A stretch of DNA of 64,000 nucleotides from Phocoena phocoena (Eukaryota > Chordata > Mammalia > Artiodactyla > Phocoenidae). The notes under the pieces are model-generated. The model was not told the origin of the DNA. It searched no databases and saw only the letters and a list, made by a program, of their open reading frames with translations. Both the position numbers and the translations under genes were made by a program. The stretch lies in contig NC_089225.1 in NCBI RefSeq assembly GCF_963924675.1, positions 109,196,313-109,260,312 of the forward strand, read 5' to 3'. The stretch's first letter is position 1, and each line of letters starts with the position of its first letter. This document shows positions 45,610 through 57,554 of the stretch, piece by piece.

Positions 45610-45785
45610 AGCTGGAGCAGAGCTACACAACGCATCAAAGGCACCGGTGGAGGGCGGGGGGTACACTTTGAAAATGCTGGTGCCTGGTTTCTATCTCCGT
45701 CCATCAGTTGGTAGCGTGTGGGCATCTGTGCTTTTGAAGGAGCCCGGGTGATTCTAATGTGCAGGTGGGCTAGGATTGAGGACCG
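45610..45785 (+). repeat. MER5-type hAT fragment
   Basis: 'gtgggcatctgtgcttttga', 'aggagcccgggtgattctaa' and 'tgtgcaggtgggctaggatt' follow the MER5-like order ending near 'gaggaccg'. The left end is unclear. Confidence 0.5.
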
Positions 45786-47579
45786 CCAAGCAGGCTAAGC
45801 CCCTTTCTCCTCACCTGTCACTCTTGTCTCCCCTAGGAGGAAGGGGGTCTGTAGTTCATTGGTGATGGTTGGAGAGTGGTCTGGGCATCTCAGCCCAGCT
45901 ACTTTTCGCTCCCTGTTTTGAACCTGCCTGCAGAGAGGTGTGCTCTGGCCTGTGGTCCTGCCCTGCAGTAAGGACCATCCCCTGAGGGCGAAGTCTTGGG
46001 GTGTCTAGCTCTGCTCGTGTCTGCTCATGGCCAGGTGGGTGTCTGCTAATTCAGTGACGAAGTATTAGGAGCTCACCTGGTCAAGACCCTGAGCCATATC
46101 TCCAGTGAGCTGTGGCCAGTGAAAAAGCTGATAGTCTCATCTTTTGCCTGGCACCTCCTTCTATATCTCACTGGTTCAAAACACAGAGAGTGAAGAGAGG
46201 GGTGGTCCATATTGCCACTGCCCACCCCCCCAGGTTAAATCTGTCTGATTGGTGTATGCTCCTCCCACTATGGGGGATGTGTAAGGAATACTGTGAATGT
46301 GTTTCAAGAATGTGTCTATTTGTAATAAAGAACTAAGGGTAAGTAAAAGCAAATCAAATTCATCTTCATTATAATAAACACTTGTGTATTCCTTTGTTTT
46401 CATTCTGGTTTCTAAATTAACCCACTGGAAATGACAAATAAATACATGTTTGGGGGAAGCGAAAGATGATGACTACAGAAAGGCAGGTTAGGATGGAGCC
46501 CTGGGTCTTAGACGCAATCGTTGGTGTGGATCAGCCCACTATGTGGTCCACTGGGATCTGCTCCGAGAGTCTGGCCTGGCCACACCTCTGTGCAGACCTA
46601 GTCGGAAGGGCATAGATCTAGTTGTGTCATAGTCCTTGAGGCAGCTCTTAAGGCAGCTCTCCCCAACCTAGATGGCACCAGGGGCTTAGCACACATGGCC
46701 TGACTTGTAACACCACCCTTCTCCTAAACCAGATACCATTCATCAGATGACATGCATTATCATACAGAAAAAATGTTTGTCAGGGAAAGTTATACCAAAT
46801 TATATTCCCAGCAGAAATATATGAAAATCCTCCTGTCTTTGCTAACATGAAAGATGATCCTTTTTTATCCTTAAACTTAGAAGTGAAGAATAATATCACA
46901 TGGTTATTTAAATCTTCACTTTGTTAACTAAGGCTGAAATTTACGTATTTTGATTCTTTTTAAATTAAATGCCTTCTTTATTTTCCTCTGATAGTATTTC
47001 TTTCTAACTGATTTTTAAGAACTCTTTATAGAGCAAAGCTCACGTAAGTTGAAACTATTTTTCCCAGATTGTCATTAATCTTAGTTTTGTTTTTGATGGC
47101 TTTTCATGGAAACTCTATAAGTTCCGACATAATATATATCACTACTTTTCTCCCTGTTTGATACTGAAATATTTGTCTATACCCTCACATAATCTCTACC
47201 AAAACACGTCTCAACTTCCAATACTAATGAACAATTCCATCCTGAAACAAAATGGCCAGCATAGAAAAGTCATCAGTGTACACGGAGAGACGCAGGAGGT
47301 CAAGAAAGGGGAATAATGCGAAAAAAGAGAACAAAGGTGTCTTTAATGCAGGAAATAAAAAACTTCAAAATGTACCGACAAAGTTTGCATTTCTCAAAAG
47401 GAGACCCTCTCTAAAATTAGAAGAGATGGATTCCAGGTGAAAAACAAGTCTGCAGTATTTTGGATTCCAAGGGAGGTGGTGACTAGTGGTTTGGCCATTG
47501 CAGAAAAATGAGTTGGTAAAGTGGAAAGACCAATTCGAGAGCAGGAGCTGAAGGATAAAGAGATGGGTGTAAACCCTTC
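45786..47579. other. Unassigned sequence, no gene seen
   Basis: Contains a small local duplication 'aggcagctct' at 46640-46665. AT content rises after 46.8 kb. A basic 62-codon plus frame (47252-47440) is motif-free. No repeat was recognised with confidence. Confidence 0.4.
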
Positions 47580-47730
47580 ATTCACTCAGCAAACACTGGA
47601 GTAGCTCCTGTGTGCCAGGCAGTATTTGCGGCTGGGATAAAGCAGTGAGCAAAGCAAATCCAGGCTGTCACAGAACTGGAGTTCTCCTGGAGGGAGATAC
47701 GGATGAAATAAACACGTGCCGTAGCAAGCG
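47580..47730 (-). repeat. L2-type LINE 3' fragment
   Basis: 'cctgtgtgccaggcagtatt', 'ggctgggataaagcagtgag' and 'gagggagatacggatgaaat' follow the antisense L2 3' order. Confidence 0.65.
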
Positions 47731-49219
47731 GGACCGTCAGTCCACAGGGGCCACCTACCTGCCTGTCAGTGCCAGATGGGGAGAAGCTGGAATATCTGAC
47801 CAGGCAATAGCATCACTGCTTCTATTGCAGCCACACAGGATCACATTGGAAAACATCCTGCACATTCTAATGGCATCTAACCTACTGCTGCTGTCACTGC
47901 CTCCCGTGTCTCCGCGGGGACCGCAGGGGGCCCGCCCTGGGGCTCCAAGGCCCTGCTCCTGTGGTCATGAGCAGATGTTCAGGCTCTCTTCCCATGGAAA
48001 ACCACTTTGCCAGGTTGGCTGGGCTCAGGCAAGCTTCCAACTCTGACCACACGCTTTGCGATGTCCAGGATGTTCATTGATTGTAAAATGATGTAACAAC
48101 ACATTAAAACGAGACTCTTCCTGTCTCCATTCAACTGAAACTTGAAGACAGTAGATGCTACATCCCGCCAAAACCTCCATGCAGAGATTTCAACATAGAT
48201 TAAGAAACCCAGTTGTACAGATTTTAAAGACCCTCACCCACACTGAGGTTGGGATGTGGAGACTGAAAGAAAGGGTTTTGGAGGAGCCCATGGTGGCTGT
48301 TAAGCCTGGGCAAGGGGTGAGGGGTATCTGCTCCCCACTCGAGGATGGTCTGAGGATTTTCAAACCTCGTCCTGGAGAGCTTGGGACTTGATGTTCCCTG
48401 CAGTTTGGAGCCGCAGAGAACTGGCATCTGACTCCCTCAGAGAGACGTAAAAGTCAGAGGGGACCTGACCAGTTGCTGATGGGGGAGCTGCAGGAGGGGC
48501 GGGGGCACTGGGACTGACGTGTGTGCCCAGAGTTTGCTGGGGCAAAGAATCCATGAGAATTTCTTCATATGGATCCAACAGGTGAGACCACAGTGCAAGA
48601 CGTCAGGTTCCACGATATCCCTCATCAGAGAGGTGCTGCTGGATTCCCCGGGAGAGAGGCAGGGGAGGAAAGGTGTTAGGGAGCCGTCTATATTATGGAA
48701 CAACAGGTAAGCAGTATTCAGGGATGGGCACAGGCTTTCTCCCAAGAACCTAGAAATTCCCCCCACAAGTAAAAGAGTCCTTGCTCAAATGACCACCTCT
48801 TGCCCACAGCGCTGTAGTGTCTGTGTGCGTGCACGCGCACGCGTGTGTGTGTGTGTGTGTGTATGTTTAAGGGGGGACAGGAAGGAGGGGAAATAAAGAA
48901 GAAACAGCCATACCCCCAGCGCAGGTGTGGCTTACAGCCTGCACGGGCATGGAAGGAGGGGAAAGGGCTGTGTATCTGAAAGAAGCCATAAACTTCAGCC
49001 TTATATGGACTGGACATCCCAATGACCAGCGGGGGACTGTGTGTTCCCTAAGAATGGGCAGAAAAAACAAGGGACTTCCCAGGTTTTTATCAGGGCAGGG
49101 GAAATCCAGAATTCATTTAAAGGTGTATCAGAAGACAAAGTTGCTAGAGCCTTCTATCCAATGAGTTCCCTGGTTCACTGTGCTGGTTACATTTAGAATT
49201 CCGGGAGAGAACATAGCAA
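47731..49219. other. Unassigned sequence, no gene seen
   Basis: GC-moderate DNA with frames up to 144 codons (plus, 47612-48046, overlapping the L2) and 109 codons (minus, 48437-48766), none with a recognisable motif. The alternating CG/TG tract is listed separately. Confidence 0.45.
48822..48866. repeat. 45-bp alternating purine-pyrimidine tract
   Basis: Strict alternation runs through 'tgcgtgcacgcgcacgcg' into (TG)n. The CG-rich core makes it a strong Z-DNA candidate. Confidence 0.9.
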
Positions 49220-49407
49220 GAAGCTAAGGTTGCGTTTATCACCACTGAAGCTCTGTTCTTAAGACTTCCACATGTATTATGTCATTTCACTTTCACAGTC
49301 TCCCCGGAGGGGAAACACGATTACGTTTCAGGCAAGGAGACTGAGGATCGCAGAGATTAATTTGCCAAAACTGATCAAGTGAGTAATGAGTGTATCTGGG
49401 GTAAATT
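49220..49407 (-). repeat. MIR SINE fragment
   Basis: Antisense order 'ccacatgtattatgtcattt', 'cactttcacagtctccc', 'gcaaggagactgaggatcgc' and 'agagattaatttgcc' is clear. Confidence 0.75.
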
Positions 49408-49422
49408 AAAATTCTTCACATG

Positions 49423-49543
49423 GGACTTCCCTGGTGGTCTAGTGGTTCGGACTCGGCCCAATCACTCCTGGGGTCTGGGTTTGATCCCTGGTTGGGGAAC
49501 TAAGATCCCACAAGCTGCACCGCATGTGGCCAAAAAAAAAAAA
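49423..49543 (+). mobile_element. Short CHR-related SINE (about 120 bp)
   Basis: 'gacttccctggtggtctagt' head, 'gtttgatccctggttgggga' B-box region, 'gcatgtggcc' end and a 16-A tail. A 12-bp duplication 'aaaattcttcac' (49408-49419; 49544-49555). It is much shorter than the other CHR copies and lacks their repeated body. Confidence 0.93.
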
Positions 49544-49569
49544 AAAATTCTTCACTTAACCCAGTTGAG

Positions 49570-49720
49570 GAGCGAAGTTGTGGGGATAGATGGACAAGAT
49601 CGGCCATGAGCTGATAACTGCTGAAGGCAGGTGGTGGCAGGTGGGATTCACTGCACTATTCTTCCTACTTCTTTTTTCTATGTGTTTCAAAATTCCCATT
49701 TTATTAAAGGTTTGGTGAGG
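49570..49720 (+). repeat. Old L1M 3' end
   Basis: 'gtgggattcactgcactatt', 'cttttttctatgtgtttcaa' and 'aattcccattttattaaagg' fit the sense L1M 3' terminus. Confidence 0.5.
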
Positions 49721-50228
49721 GCACTGAACAATTGGAAGCGGTGCAGGCTGTAGATAACTGGCAGGCCCCCAATGCTGTGTTCTAGCTGAGGACCAGCCCT
49801 CGGTGCAGCAGGGACCCAAACCCACCAGTCAACCTCCAGCCCAGGGCCCTACCGCCTACACTGACTGCCTACCTTGCTGAAGTGGCCAGAGGGGAACCTG
49901 ATCTGGGGACAGACCTTTTCTTGTCCCCTATGCCTATTGCGTAATCCCACTGGGACTCTCCCCTTTCCTCCTTCTACCATGGTTGGTATATTAGGGCAAC
50001 AGGGAAGTCGACCATTTGGGAGCAAAAAGGACTTGACCATCGGAAAAATCAGATTTGCCCCCCTGAAGAATTAAATTCACTGCACAATCTCAGAGAAGAG
50101 ATTTGCAAAGCCACACTGCATAGACAGAACGGGTTTTGAGCCATTAATGGAGGAATCGGACGCTCATTTACCTAACTAACAGGCTTCAAGTTCACGCTCC
50201 TTTCTTCTGCATGAATGCATGTCTCTCA
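49721..50228. other. Unassigned sequence, no gene seen
   Basis: Small motif-free frames (63-66 codons); an 89-codon minus frame (49556-49825) overlaps the L1M piece. No repeat recognised. Confidence 0.4.
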
Positions 50229-50490
50229 TGGACATATATATAACTACCAAACGTAAGGTAGAGAGCTAGCGGGAAGCAGCCGCATAGCACAGGGAGATCA
50301 GCTTGGTGCTTTGTGACCGCCTGGAGGGGTGGGATAGGGAAGGTGGGAGGGAGGGAGACGCAAGAGGGAAGAGGTATGGGAACATATGTATATGTATAAC
50401 TGATTCACTTTGTTATAAAGCAGAAACTAACACACCATTGTAAAGCAGTTTTACCCCAATAAAGGTGTTAAAAAAATAAAAAATAAAGTA
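50229..50490 (+). mobile_element. Severely 5'-truncated L1 3' end
   Basis: 'gggaagcagccgcatagcac', 'tgaccgcctggaggggtggg', 'gattcactttgttataaagc' and 'ccccaataaaggtgtt' with an A-rich tail. It starts at the same L1 base ('tggacatata') as the 25.02-kb copy. No clear duplication was found by eye. Confidence 0.9.
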
Positions 50491-51690
50491 AAAGTCATTA
50501 AAGTAGTATTTCTTGGAGAGGGGTTTGATCACCAACACTGAGCATCTTGTAATCTGTGGTTTTCAACCACTAATGTGTCGTTATAGTGGCTCTAATAGTA
50601 GTTGAGGCACCAAAGTTTTTGAGCTTCATTTTCATTGGCAAGAATTAGAATGTATTTGAGATTAGCCTTGTAACATTGTCACAGTCATTCTCTTGCGTTC
50701 TGACACATGTTCCTCAGTGTGAGAGGAAGAGGTGGAATCAAGAGTCATCCTGGGTCACCTAGGGGAAGGTTTTGTAGGTGTGAGCGCCATCCATCGTTTG
50801 TCTGGCAGTGGGAATAAAAAGGTGAAGATCCACCGTGTAGATGCCCAGTTAGTGATCATCAAGTTGGATTGAACACTGAACCTTGTAGTTTCTATTTTGA
50901 ACAATGGTATAGAGATAAAAAGGATTCCCTTCAATTCCTTTGAACAAAAACCTCACACGAAGGGGACAGTACTTGTGAACAGAGGGACAAACTGTTCTCT
51001 TGGCTAAAAAGCTTTTTCAGGAAAATCAGCACAAAAAATCCTCATCAAACGCTTGTTTTGTTAAAAGGTATGGTTAATGATAAATAGGCCTTGGAGAAAA
51101 GGTTTATGGTTGGGGTAGTTTTATTGATTTGAGCCTGGCTGGTCTCTTGGAAGTATATTATTTTCAGTAAATCGATTGTGTCTGGTTTAGAAAGCTTTGC
51201 ACTACATTTGTCTTAAATGATATTTAAATAATTGATCACAATTTGTATTTGTTAATGACCTTTCAATGAACTGTCATTGACCTGTGTTGGGCCACAGAGA
51301 TCAGTTTTGTGGACAGCTCTTTGTGACTTTTCTAAAAGAGTTGGTGTTTTTCTCTATTTTATTCAAATCCTCTAAGGATTTGAATCCTCTATTTTATTCT
51401 ATCCTCTATTCAAATCCTCTATTAGGTGTTTAAATCAGAAATCAAGGATTATGATTCTAGCTTATTTTTATAAATTAAAATGAAATTTGGATTCTCCCTT
51501 TATAGGCATAAAAAACCCACATGTATGCATGTCACTCTCCCCTATTGGGATCAGCTATTAAAACTCTAAGACAGGGAAGGAAAATTAATACCGTGTATCC
51601 CAAACGGAGCCCATCCCCTTTCCTCTCAAATCTGAATTTCTGATTTCACTAAGGACATATGTTATTACCGTGTTTTCTCCCATCACTAGT
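50491..51690. other. Unassigned AT-rich sequence
   Basis: No frame above 60 codons. The start 'ctgtggttttcaaccactaa' (50559) could be a hAT end, but no partner end was found. Confidence 0.4.
51353..51424. repeat. Local tandem 'atcctctatt' repeat
   Basis: The words 'caaatcctcta', 'gaatcctctattttattcta' and 'atcctctatt' repeat, with a palindrome 'caaatcctctaaggatttg' at 51364-51382. Confidence 0.75.
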
Positions 51691-52126
51691 ACAGGTGACC
51701 TAGGTAGAGGAAGACATGGTGATGGCCAGGTCTCTGAAGCTGGTGACTCCAGAGGGGTCTAGTCCAGGGGCTCTGAACTCCAGAGATCCCCATGACAGAG
51801 GCAGTAGAGGCCGTGGCTATGGTCAGGGTCAGGCCTTCTGGAAGCATTGGAGGGCAGGTGTGGGCTCGAGGCTCAGAGCAACGGCTGCAGGAGCTGAGAG
51901 ACCCCATCCTCAAGCCATTTGCTTGGCTTCCCCAGACCTATGGTGGTAGAGACAGCCCAGCAGATGGTCGTACTGCCCCCAGCAACCTCTTCATCCAGAA
52001 ATGAGTCCCTAGGAGGGTTTTAGCAACCAGTCTCTGCATCCCAGAGTCCCCAAAAGACACACACTGTTGCTCATGTCATGCCCTTGTCTCCCAATAAACC
52101 TGACTTCAGCCTCTAAAAAATGAAGG
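51691..52126 (+). pseudogene. Possible processed retrocopy, parent unknown
   Basis: A frame ending '...SNLFIQK' stop at 52004 is followed by about 90 bp and a clean 'cccaataaacctgacttcag' poly(A) signal region with a short A run (52116-52122). GC-rich coding-like DNA with interrupted upstream frame and no introns in an AT-rich context suggests a retrocopy. I do not recognise the parent, and no target duplication is clear. Confidence 0.3.
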
Positions 52127-52805
52127 CCTCCGTGCCATCTTGTCTCCTTGTTCTCTCCTGACCCCACCATATCTATTTGTTGGAAAATTCTCTTAACTCT
52201 TTTTCTATGCTGTTGGACTCCTAGCCTCCAGAGCTGTGAGATACCTCCCTCCCCCATTGCAACAACTGATTCAGGTCCTTAAGGGAGGGCAGCTGAGGGG
52301 AGTATAATGGATGGCTGATATCTCTTGGTATCCTGGGAGACCCCCAAATTGGGGATCAGTGTACTCTCAGGTTCTTAGGGAACTGGACGTCAAATCCGGA
52401 AGCCTGATTGGGCCCTAAACCACACCAGGAGGGTAGCTACTCATGGGTCCCTGATCCAGTCCAGGGTTTCCAACTGGGTGCCCCAGAACACCAGGGTTCC
52501 TTGAGCGTAAGTGGCCTCCTGGTGGGCAGAGATCCAGGTCCCCAGCCCCTACGTCATCTAGAGCTTCTGGGCTTCATCTCTTTGAAATGATTTGCTAGCC
52601 TCTGCTTCCTCCTTGTAGGGAAGTGACAAAATTCGTCATAGGGGTAAATAATCTTTCGCTTTGGGAAAGCCTTGAAAGAGGTCAGGCTTTTGGAGATTAA
52701 AGTGAGTTACTTTGCCCTAAATGATGAAGTCATAGGATGTTTGGGTTTTTGCTGGCAGCCCGATGGCAGGGAAGGTAAAGATTTTGAACCTCAGTGATGA
52801 GAGTG
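52127..52805. other. Unassigned sequence, no gene seen
   Basis: Small motif-free frames (60-82 codons). No repeat is recognised before the MLT1. Confidence 0.45.
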
Positions 52806-53274
52806 GATTACTTTCCTTAGGCTGCTGTAACAAGGTACCACAAATTGGGTGACTTAACAGATGTGCATTTGTCTCACTGCTCTGGAGACTAGAAGTCCAA
52901 AATCAAGGTGTTGGGGGAGCCACGCTCCCTCTGAAACCTATGGGGAGGCTCCTTCTTTGCCTTCCTAGCCAGCAGTCTTCGACATTCCTTGACTTGTAGA
53001 TGTGTTGCTCTAATCTTCTGTTTTCCTCCAGGCTTCTCCCTGTGCATCTTTACATCATTTCCTGTCTGTGCATGTCTGTCTCTGTGCCCAATATTCCTCT
53101 TTTTATAAGGACCCCAGTCATATTGGATTGGAGTCCACCGTAATGGCCTCATTCAACTTGATTACCTATGAAAAAACTTTATTTTAAATAAGGTCACAAT
53201 ATGAGGTCCTGGGAGTTAGGACTTCAACATTCTCTTTTTTTGAGGGGTGGGGGGCACAGTTTAACCCATAACAA
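52806..53274 (-). mobile_element. MLT1-type solo LTR (ERVL-MaLR)
   Basis: Antisense order 'ttaggctgctgtaacaaggt', 'accacaaattgggtgactta', 'agaagtccaaaatcaaggtg', 'taaggaccccagtcatattg', 'ttcaacttgattacc' and end 'cccataacaa'. Complete length. Confidence 0.88.
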
Positions 53275-53539
53275 GGGGAAGATTGAAGAAAATGGTCAAG
53301 GGGTGGGAGGTCCAGAGGCTGGATCTCAGGAAAGCAAGCCCTATGGTTGGGAATGGCCAGAAAATTTTTAGTAATAGTAAAGCCTAACATTAAGCCTAAC
53401 AGTAAAGCCTCCAATAAAGACTTGTGTACACGAGCCTCGCGCTTATGGGGATGAGAGAGGAGTACATGTGTCCACGTTTTGGGTGAAGAAAGGGTAGTTG
53501 TTCTCTACATAACGAGTCATTGGTTAATTGCCTGGGTCT

Positions 53540-53655
53540 TTCCCTGGATTGTAAGTAGCATTGTCACAAAAGCAGGACTCTGTTATTCATCCCGCAGAAT
53601 GTTGCCTGGGAGCTAGTAGGAATCCAGTAAGCACTTGATGAGTAAGTACGTGAAT
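53540..53655 (+). repeat. L2-type LINE 3' end
   Basis: 'ctggattgtaagtagcattg', 'gcaggactctgttattcatc' and 'agtaagcacttgatgagtaa' are the sense L2 3' order. Confidence 0.6.
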
Positions 53656-54945
53656 GAAGCTGCAGGAGGAGAGATAAGCTTTTGGGTTTGAACTCTAACC
53701 TTTGAACACACAATTTTGTGGGTGTATATGAGTATTCCTTTAGAACGAATGCCTGGCAAAGGAATTGCAGTGTCAAATGGATTTCATATTTAGGACTTGA
53801 AATATCTATTGTCAAATTCCCACCTGTCAATAGGTTATGAATTTAAAACTCCATCTAGTACTACATGAGAGAGTTTTGTTTCTTACAACAGGTTAAAACC
53901 TAATTAAACATTTTAAAATTATAATGTTTCAAAACACAAATAGCTAATTTTTTTTGAATATAAAGGTAATGTATATTCATTGAAAACATTCAAAAAATAA
54001 AGTATGAAGAGAAAAATAATTTTTAAAAATTTTGGGTTTCAGAGCTGGGTTGATATCATATATTTGAACTCAGTGGTAATAGGGCACTTTTTGCTGTCTA
54101 CCCACTAATCCTCAAATCCCAGATAGAACGCTGGCCTTCCCTTGGTCAATGGGTCGGGGGCTCAAGTAGTTTGGGCATTAATGGAAAGGGGCTACAGAAG
54201 ACTGGAAAACTCAGGAACAATCCATTTCCATGTTTTTAATAATTATCTTCCACACTAGCCTTCGTGCCATCTAGGCTGTATGGCTGCAAGTCTTTCCCTT
54301 AGTAGGTACTTGGTGAATACTTATCAAATTCAAATAAATAATGTGAAAGAAAATGTTTGTGAAGTATAAAAAGGAAGGAAATAAACTGGCTGAGGTTCTA
54401 ACTTTTACAGAAATGGAGACTCAAATTAGCCAGTGAAACCTCAGACCCAGTACCACCCTGACATTCTTAGCAAATAGCCCAGCACACCCCTTTATAATCC
54501 TTGGGTCCTCTTCATTTGTATTCTGTCTGGGGAACTGAATCTGAGACCCGGATTGATGTCATGACATTTAAATCTTACCCAGTGACATTTTGCCGATGCT
54601 CTACGTAGCGGTAAGGTTGTGTCGAGGGTGGTGTGGTGGCTGAGTGGGGCAGAGCACCAATCAGGTGGTCCTGGCCCTCTGACTGAGCTTACATCTGCTG
54701 CTGGTCCGTGAATTCACTGAGGATATGAAGAAATACAAGGGACGATTGAGGAAAGTGTGTTTTAAGCTCTGACATAAACTAGAGCTTGGCCTGGTGGGAA
54801 AGGATGCTGAGTCAGGTGTTAGATTTGAATTCTGACTCCCCCCGAGGAGGCTGTATGGCTTTGAACTGACTTGCCTCACTGATCAGCGGGTCATTTTGAG
54901 AACTGACGCGAAATACATAGGAAAGTACTTTAATATTTGAGGATA
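53656..54945. other. Mostly unassigned, one L2 tail
   Basis: 'tagtaggtacttggtgaata' at 54300-54320 is an L2/MIR-like sense tail. Frames of 72-88 codons are motif-free. Confidence 0.4.
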
Positions 54946-54950
54946 CCAAA

Positions 54951-55015
54951 GCCCTTCCTTCCTTCCTTCCCTCCTTCCTTCCTTCCTTCCTTTCTTTCTT
55001 TCTCTTTCTTTTTTG
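54951..55015. repeat. (CCTT)n/(CTTT)n microsatellite at an L1 tail
   Basis: All-pyrimidine tetranucleotide array directly at the poly(A) (antisense T) end of the L1 to its right. Confidence 0.93.
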
Positions 55016-55297
55016 AAGTATATATAGTTGATTTATAAAGTTGTGTTAACATCTGCTGTACAGCAAAGTGACTCAGTTTTATATATGTATATATATATAT
55101 ATTCTTTTAAAAGATATTCTTTTCCATTCTGGTTTATCATAGGATATTGAATATAGCTCTCTGTGCTATACATTAGGACCTTCTCTATCCATTCCATATG
55201 TATTAGTTTACATCTGCTGATCCCAACCTCCCACTGCATCCCTCCCCCAACTCCCGCCCCCTTGGCAACCGCAAGTCTGTTCTCTATGTCCGTGAGT
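54957..55297 (-). mobile_element. 5'-truncated L1 3' UTR insertion
   Basis: Antisense 'tatatagttgatttataaag', 'ctgctgtacagcaaagtgac', 'ggatattgaatatagctctc', 'cttggcaaccgcaagtctgt'. Flanks 'ccaaagccctt' (54946-54956) and 'ccaaagtcctt' (55298-55308) match at 10 of 11 bases. The microsatellite is inside the duplication, so it grew from the L1 tail. Confidence 0.85.
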
Positions 55298-55308
55298 CCA
55301 AAGTCCTT

Positions 55309-56120
55309 TAAGTGCACACATTGGAAAGAGTTTGCCTGCTAGCAAACAACATGCCTTACGTTTTGGAGCTGGGCCTCTGCTGGAATTACTTCTCCTGATG
55401 AGGGGCCTCTTCTGCAGTCACTTGCTGATTCACTTCGGTGAAAATTGAGGTGTCAGAATCATCCATCCGGCCTCCTACAGAAACCCAACCTCTGATTCCC
55501 AGGCTCTGCATCTGCCTGGCTGTAGCACTTGATGCATCACTGAGGGCAGGTGGTCTGATGGATGGTCTCCAACCAGGGCCTTCTCATGAAGGTTTCTGAA
55601 TGTCCTGCAGGTCAAGGCGTGGACGTGTCATGGAGGGACTCTCTCTGTTTGTGACTCTCTTCTGTGGAAGCATAAAGGGCCACACGGTGGTCTTCTGACC
55701 ATCAAAGTCCAGGCTAGGGTTGGATGGCCCCTGAGGCCAGGACTGCATCTCCGGTGACTTTGTATCGCCAGTGTTTGAGTTGGGGTTGGCCTTAGCATGA
55801 TAGAAGCTTTTTTTCTGGTTCACCTAACAGTCCTGGGCTGGTTGGTGGGGTGTCTTAGGAGCCCAGGCTGAAGCAGGATCTGCCATCCTCAGCGCAGGGC
55901 CAAAGCCGCCATGGTTGTTCCCGTGCCAACCAACCGGAAGGGAGGACAGACGAGCAGGAAGAGGGCACTGAGGACCACTTAAAGGGCCAGGCCTGAGAGA
56001 GGTACACACTCATCCTCACATCCCGTGGGCTAGAACCAGGCACATGACCTCAGTCACAGGAAGGGAGACTAGGAAACAAGGGCTGCTTGGTGTGCCCGGG
56101 AGGAAGAGAAAATGGGTCCT
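55309..56120. other. Unassigned sequence, no gene seen
   Basis: Motif-free frames (61-79 codons, minus) only. No repeat recognised. Confidence 0.45.
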
Positions 56121-56124
56121 GATG

Positions 56125-56180
56125 AACTGCTATTTGCTATATCCAGGGTCTAGTGGAGAGTAAGTACCCAACAAATGCTG
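56125..56180 (+). repeat. L2-type tail
   Basis: 'gtctagtggagagtaagtac' and 'ccaacaaatgctggctgaaa' form the sense L2 3' tail. Confidence 0.5.
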
Positions 56181-56319
56181 GCTGAAAGAATGGGTCCAGT
56201 TAAGATTAAAGAAGTTTCTTTAATGATGGGCAGCTCCAGCAGGCATATGATCTTCAGGGGATCCGTCCAAAGTTGTTGGTTTTCTGTCCACAGTTCCTGT
56301 GTGTCTCGCCAGCCACAAA

Positions 56320-56440
56320 GACATTTCATTTATTGTGTCTTCACTGTATCTTGGGCACTGAGCTACATGCTAGAGAGCCCTTGTGAGTAACACCAGGTTC
56401 CTGTTTTCAGGGCACTTACAGCCTATGTAACCAAGGGTAT
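56320..56440 (-). repeat. L2-type fragment
   Basis: 'atcttgggcactgagctaca' and 'tcagggcacttacagcctat' are antisense L2 3' words. Confidence 0.5.
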
Positions 56441-57554
56441 CTGGTGTTTTTAAACTAAGGTAGCTACCTTTACATGAAAAAGCTATACTCATAACCAGAG
56501 TTGCAGCCTCCTCAATGGATTAATCTAAAATCCTTTAAACACAGAACCATATGTTGAAACCCTCGATGGAATATCAATCAACATTTATTTCTGGGCTCTG
56601 GAGCCCTGATTTAAAATGCATCTGTGCAAGTAGCCTTTGTAGAAAAATGACATATCTTACACCGAAACAAGTAATCCAATCTTGCCCAGCCCTTCACAAT
56701 GGAAAAGCAGAGAGGAAGTCTTATCCAAGTGAAAAACAGGAGTACTTTATTCTAATGAGAATGCAGAGCTGGATCAATTATAGACAAGTGGGTAAAGTTA
56801 GTTCTTGAGGTTTTCTTGTTTCTATTTTGGGGAATAGTTATATGAATATCCTAATATCTTCTTGCTGCCTTGTGAGGCTCGGGAATGGCTCTTAATGTAC
56901 TTGAATATAATTGTGAGTTCATCTTACAGTATCAGTTTCCACTTAAAAAAAAAAAAAAGATCTATTCTCAGGAACAGTGAAGACATGAAATCTAAGAGTC
57001 CTCCAGAGAAGCAATGCCCCGAGGTGGATATCAGGCGGATGTCAGGGATGGTGTAGGATGAGGTCATGTAGCACACACAGCCCTTCAGGTTAGCAACATG
57101 AAGCTTAATTTAGCCAAGAACTTGAAGGACGATGGAAGAGAATTCCAGAATCTCTGCCACTCTTACTCAGCTTTCAGTCGACTCAGAATAAAGTCGATTC
57201 ACATTTATGCATTTCCTCGGCATCCATCTTAGAATATACAGCTGCCCATCTAGTTGGTCAGTTGTAGGAACTGGTGTAGGACTTTCTCTCTTAACTTTGG
57301 CCGGTACAAGGCAATACAAGACTGGGCAGACATCTGAGCTACTTGAATCTCCTTCTCACTGAAATAGTCTTTTCCTTTTCTTTTTAATTCAGGGAGCCAG
57401 TTCAGTTTTGTCCCAGGATTATAAATTATCATCCCTCATTTTCATAAGAAATTTCCTTCCTTGGCTGGAGGAGAGGGACAGTAAGTAGGGAAGGAGTATT
57501 TCATATTTAAACTGTGTAACATTCTAGCATCCAAGAGGTGTGTAGACCAGAGTT
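56441..57554. other. Unassigned sequence, no gene seen
   Basis: An 85-codon plus frame (56551-56808) is motif-free. No repeat recognised. Confidence 0.45.

Noticed and set aside
45079..45725. Frames of 134-151 codons around 45.3 kb
   Set aside because: Their length is due to the embedded CHR SINE, whose GC-rich body lacks stops. The same peptide words recur at every SINE.
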